Source of the DNA: Verrucomicrobiota bacterium
GTDB lineage: Bacteria; Verrucomicrobiota; Verrucomicrobiia; Verrucomicrobiales; Verrucomicrobiaceae
DNA length: 8,531 nucleotides
Assembly: GCA_021413535.1 (NCBI GenBank)
Contig: JAIOQF010000130.1
Span: 1 to 8,531 of the forward strand
Direction of reading: 5' to 3'
The notes beneath the pieces were generated by a model, which was not told the DNA's origin, did not search any database, and saw only the letters and a program-made list of their open reading frames with translations. This document shows, piece after piece, positions 6,895 to 8,531 of the stretch; position 1 is the stretch's first letter; each line of letters opens with the position of its first letter. The position numbers and the translations under genes are program-made.

Positions 6895-7200
6895 ATGTCT
6901 GAAAAACATTCCCATGAATCAAATGCCGCCGATGCGGCCAAGGAAACTGTCGGACGCCGGCTGTTTCTCCAGACCACAGGAAAGTGGTCGGGTGCTGCGA
7001 TTGCAGCAGTAGTCGCGGGCGGCTGGCTGGCCAGCGCGCCCAAGGCTGAAGCTGGTGCTTGGATCAATCGCCGCGTCGGCGGTGGTGTCGGCGGCTGGGT
7101 TAATCGCGCCGTTGGAGGTGGCAGTTGGATCAACGGTGCTGGCGCTGGTGGCTGGATCAACCGGCGCGTCGGCGGTGGCGCGTGGGTGAATCGCTTCTAA
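6895..7200 (+). CDS. RiPP precursor with Tat-like leader and five Trp-X-Asn motifs
   Basis: The 101-residue protein splits into two parts. Residues 1-53 are a leader: a polar start (MSEKHSHESNAADAAKET), a twin-arginine motif GRRLFLQ at 20-26, a hydrophobic segment around 33-47 and an Ala-Glu-Ala cleavage-like site at 51-53. Residues 54-101 are a Gly-rich core with WIN or WVN at 56-58, 68-70, 78-80, 87-89 and 97-99, mostly followed by Arg and Gly-rich spacers, ending in WVNRF. Trp-X-Asn is a known site for three-residue cyclophane formation by radical SAM/SPASM enzymes of the GrrM/XyeB type, and a SPASM-like protein and a radical SAM gene follow directly. The ATG at 6895 is chosen because it begins the natural leader; the frame is open further upstream inside the SnoaL gene. 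No family was confirmed by search, so the GrrA-like label is inference. Confidence 0.82.
   Translation: MSEKHSHESNAADAAKETVGRRLFLQTTGKWSGAAIAAVVAGGWLASAPKAEAGAWINRRVGGGVGGWVNRAVGGGSWINGAGAGGWINRRVGGGAWVNRF
7060..7178 (+). repeat. Internal coding repeats of the RiPP core
   Basis: Two 26-base units at 7060-7085 and 7153-7178 match at 24 of 26 positions; both encode Trp-Ile-Asn-Arg-Arg-Val-Gly-Gly plus the first bases of a further Gly codon. Intermediate, more diverged Trp-Val/Ile-Asn units lie at 7096-7104 and 7126-7134, and a last one at 7183-7191. The pattern suggests growth of the core by unit duplication. Confidence 0.75.
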
Positions 7201-7218
7201 GCGGCACCCTCTTATTCT

Positions 7219-8007
7219 GTGTCGCAGGAATCTGATGCGCCACTTCCGTTTCTGACGGCGGCGATGGCGGAGGAATATCATGACGGCTCGTGCGTTGTGA
7301 TCGTGCGGACGCGCGAGGAATTTGTGCGCTGGTTACGCGAACCGAAGCCCGGCGTGGAGTGGTTGCAGGTCGAAGGTCTGCTCGGCGATCAAGAAGTCTG
7401 GGCGACTGCGGCGCAGGGAACATCGGCGCTGCCGCTCGATGTTATCCTCATCGATCCAGCGACTGAGTTCTCGCTTCTCTACCGTCTGGTGGATGCCCGC
7501 ATCGTGCGCAGCGTGCGGGTGACGATGCCCGCCGCGCCCGGCTTCATGAAGGCGCTTCGACTGGCTGCATCCTTGCAGCTTCCAGTCCGGCTCCTGCCTG
7601 GTCAGCCGACAGTGAAAGTGCTCGCCGAATTGACCGAGGCGGTGAAATTTTATCTTCATGATCCGATGGTGGACTCACCGGTGGAATTCTTCCACTCGCT
7701 GCTCATCTCGCTGCGTGAAGACGATGGCGGAACACTTTGGAGAATCCTCGAAGAAGATCCGAATGTCTTTGCCAGGGAGAACGGGCAACGTCCGCGTGAC
7801 TTTGTCGAGCAGCACCTGGCAAGCTTGATCGAACGGGGCGCGGAGTGCGCGAGCTGCCGCTGGCAGACGCTGTGCGCGGGTTATTTCAAATCGCCGGATC
7901 CACAGTATGATTGCGCTGGAGTGAAACAACTTTTGGCCTTGATCGAATCCGCAGCAGAAGAGATGAACCGCGATCTGGCCGGCCACAAAACCGCATCCCT
8001 ATCATGA
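7219..8007 (+). CDS. SPASM-like cysteine-cluster protein, putative RiPP maturation partner
   Basis: The 262-residue product has no N-terminal CxxxCxxC and no signal peptide, so it is a cytoplasmic protein without a radical SAM core. Near the C-terminus it has Cys210, Cys213, Cys219 and Cys232 (C-x2-C-x5-C-x12-C, in ECASCRWQTLCAGYFK and QYDC), closely resembling the end of SPASM domains that bind auxiliary iron-sulfur clusters. The middle (about 70-165) alternates hydrophobic strands and helices, including VTMPAAPGFMKALRLAASL and SPVEFFHSLL. Residues 1-65 are of unknown fold and could contain a peptide-recognition module. The start is a GTG at 7219, 18 bases after the precursor stop; an ATG at 7264 is an alternative. 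Its stop overlaps the radical SAM start (ATGA), implying translational coupling. A role as cluster-carrying or substrate-presenting partner is inferred. Confidence 0.72.
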   Translation: MSQESDAPLPFLTAAMAEEYHDGSCVVIVRTREEFVRWLREPKPGVEWLQVEGLLGDQEVWATAAQGTSALPLDVILIDPATEFSLLYRLVDARIVRSVRVTMPAAPGFMKALRLAASLQLPVRLLPGQPTVKVLAELTEAVKFYLHDPMVDSPVEFFHSLLISLREDDGGTLWRILEEDPNVFARENGQRPRDFVEQHLASLIERGAECASCRWQTLCAGYFKSPDPQYDCAGVKQLLALIESAAEEMNRDLAGHKTASLS

Positions 8008-8531
8008 GTGAACGTGTCTTCAGCGTGATCCTGCTTCCGACTGCGGAATGCAACGTGGCCTGCGACTACTGCTTCGAGCACAAGGAACCGCACCGGCTTT
8101 CGATGATCATGCTGCCACTGCTCACGCGGCAGTTACTCGATCACCTCGAGCACGAGGGCATTGAGGAATGCGAAATCTACTGGCAGGGTGGCGAAGCCAT
8201 GATCATGGGGCCAGCGTGGTTCGTGGAGGCTGGTCAACTGATGGACAGCGCCGCCAAAGCGCGAGGGCGGCGCTTCACGCATTACCTCCAGACCAATCTT
8301 ATCAGCTACTCGACCGCGTGGAATGATGTGCTCTTCTCCATGTTCAACGGCTCGCTCGGCACGTCGATGGATTATCCGAACCTCCATCGCAAACTTTTCA
8401 AGGGCGGCGCGGAAGCTTATACAAAAATTTGGACCCAGCGTCTCCACGAAGCTATGGCCGCAGGGATCGAAGTCGGGGTGATCGCCGTGCTCCACAAGGG
8501 CAGTCTCGATGCAGGGCCGGAAAAATTTTAC
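8004..8531 (+). CDS. Radical SAM peptide maturase, 5' part (runs off window)
   Basis: The first 176 codons are present and still open at the window edge. The radical SAM signature is at Cys16, Cys20 and Cys23 in AECNVACDYCFEHK, which binds the 4Fe-4S cluster that cleaves S-adenosylmethionine. IYWQGGEAMIMG (58-69) matches the GGEP motif that contacts the SAM methionine, and HYLQTNLI and GTSMDYPNLHR (119-129) match the later core strands of peptide-modifying radical SAM/SPASM proteins. The ATG at 8004 overlaps the stop of the previous gene by 4 bases. By context it should modify the Trp-X-Asn core of the precursor encoded at 6895-7200, probably by linking the Trp ring to the Asn beta-carbon. 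Whether it carries its own C-terminal SPASM domain cannot be seen here. Confidence 0.93.
   Translation, partial: MSERVFSVILLPTAECNVACDYCFEHKEPHRLSMIMLPLLTRQLLDHLEHEGIEECEIYWQGGEAMIMGPAWFVEAGQLMDSAAKARGRRFTHYLQTNLISYSTAWNDVLFSMFNGSLGTSMDYPNLHRKLFKGGAEAYTKIWTQRLHEAMAAGIEVGVIAVLHKGSLDAGPEKFY

Noticed and set aside
7060..7191. Repeated short units that might suggest a CRISPR array or minisatellite
   Set aside because: The units are in frame, vary mainly at synonymous or conservative positions, have uneven spacing and lie wholly within the precursor gene, so they are coding repeats.
8133..8495. Minus-strand open frame of 120 codons
   Set aside because: It is antisense to the radical SAM gene, which has its CxxxCxxC and GGE motifs intact and is translationally coupled to the preceding gene.

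Overview
The window looks like a chromosomal segment from a Gram-negative bacterium of moderately high GC. The best guess is a member of the Verrucomicrobiota. That rests on the style of the proteins: a sialate O-acetylesterase with a Lys/Pro-rich insert, an outer-membrane barrel ending in Phe, a short cytoplasmic FKBP, and starts without a clear Shine-Dalgarno sequence. It is inference, because there is no rRNA or marker phylogeny here.

Left part (about 1-3090), housekeeping genes. After a 209-base non-coding flank carrying an inverted repeat comes guaA (GMP synthase, minus strand). It diverges from a small FKBP-type prolyl isomerase gene (plus strand), which meets a CvfB/YitL-like S1-domain RNA-binding protein gene (minus strand) tail to tail with only 5 bases between the stops.

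Middle (about 3090-6212), minus strand, envelope functions. In transcription order these are a 404-residue outer-membrane beta-barrel protein with a long helical insertion, a possible 44-codon small ORF, a secreted sialate O-acetylesterase-like SGNH hydrolase, and cvfB. A 19-base motif is repeated (18/19 identical, same orientation) just after the stop codons of both the barrel gene and the esterase gene.

Right part (6371 to the window end), plus strand. This is a tight four-gene cluster that I read as a radical-SAM RiPP (ribosomally made, post-translationally modified peptide) locus. It encodes an exported SnoaL/NTF2-like protein; a 101-residue precursor with a twin-arginine signal-like leader and a Gly-rich core holding five Trp-Ile/Val-Asn motifs; a 262-residue protein whose C-terminus has a SPASM-like cysteine pattern but no radical SAM domain; and a radical SAM enzyme that runs off the end. 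The Trp-X-Asn motifs fit the three-residue cyclophane ('triceptide', GrrM/XyeB/FxsB-type) chemistry. The proposed flow is: the radical SAM protein, perhaps helped by the SPASM-like partner, crosslinks Trp to Asn in the cytoplasm; the leader then takes the modified peptide through Tat; cleavage after Ala-Glu-Ala releases the core into the periplasm, where the SnoaL-like protein would also reside. The AT-rich spacer between this operon and the divergent barrel gene has TATAAT on both strands, so the two may share a control region.
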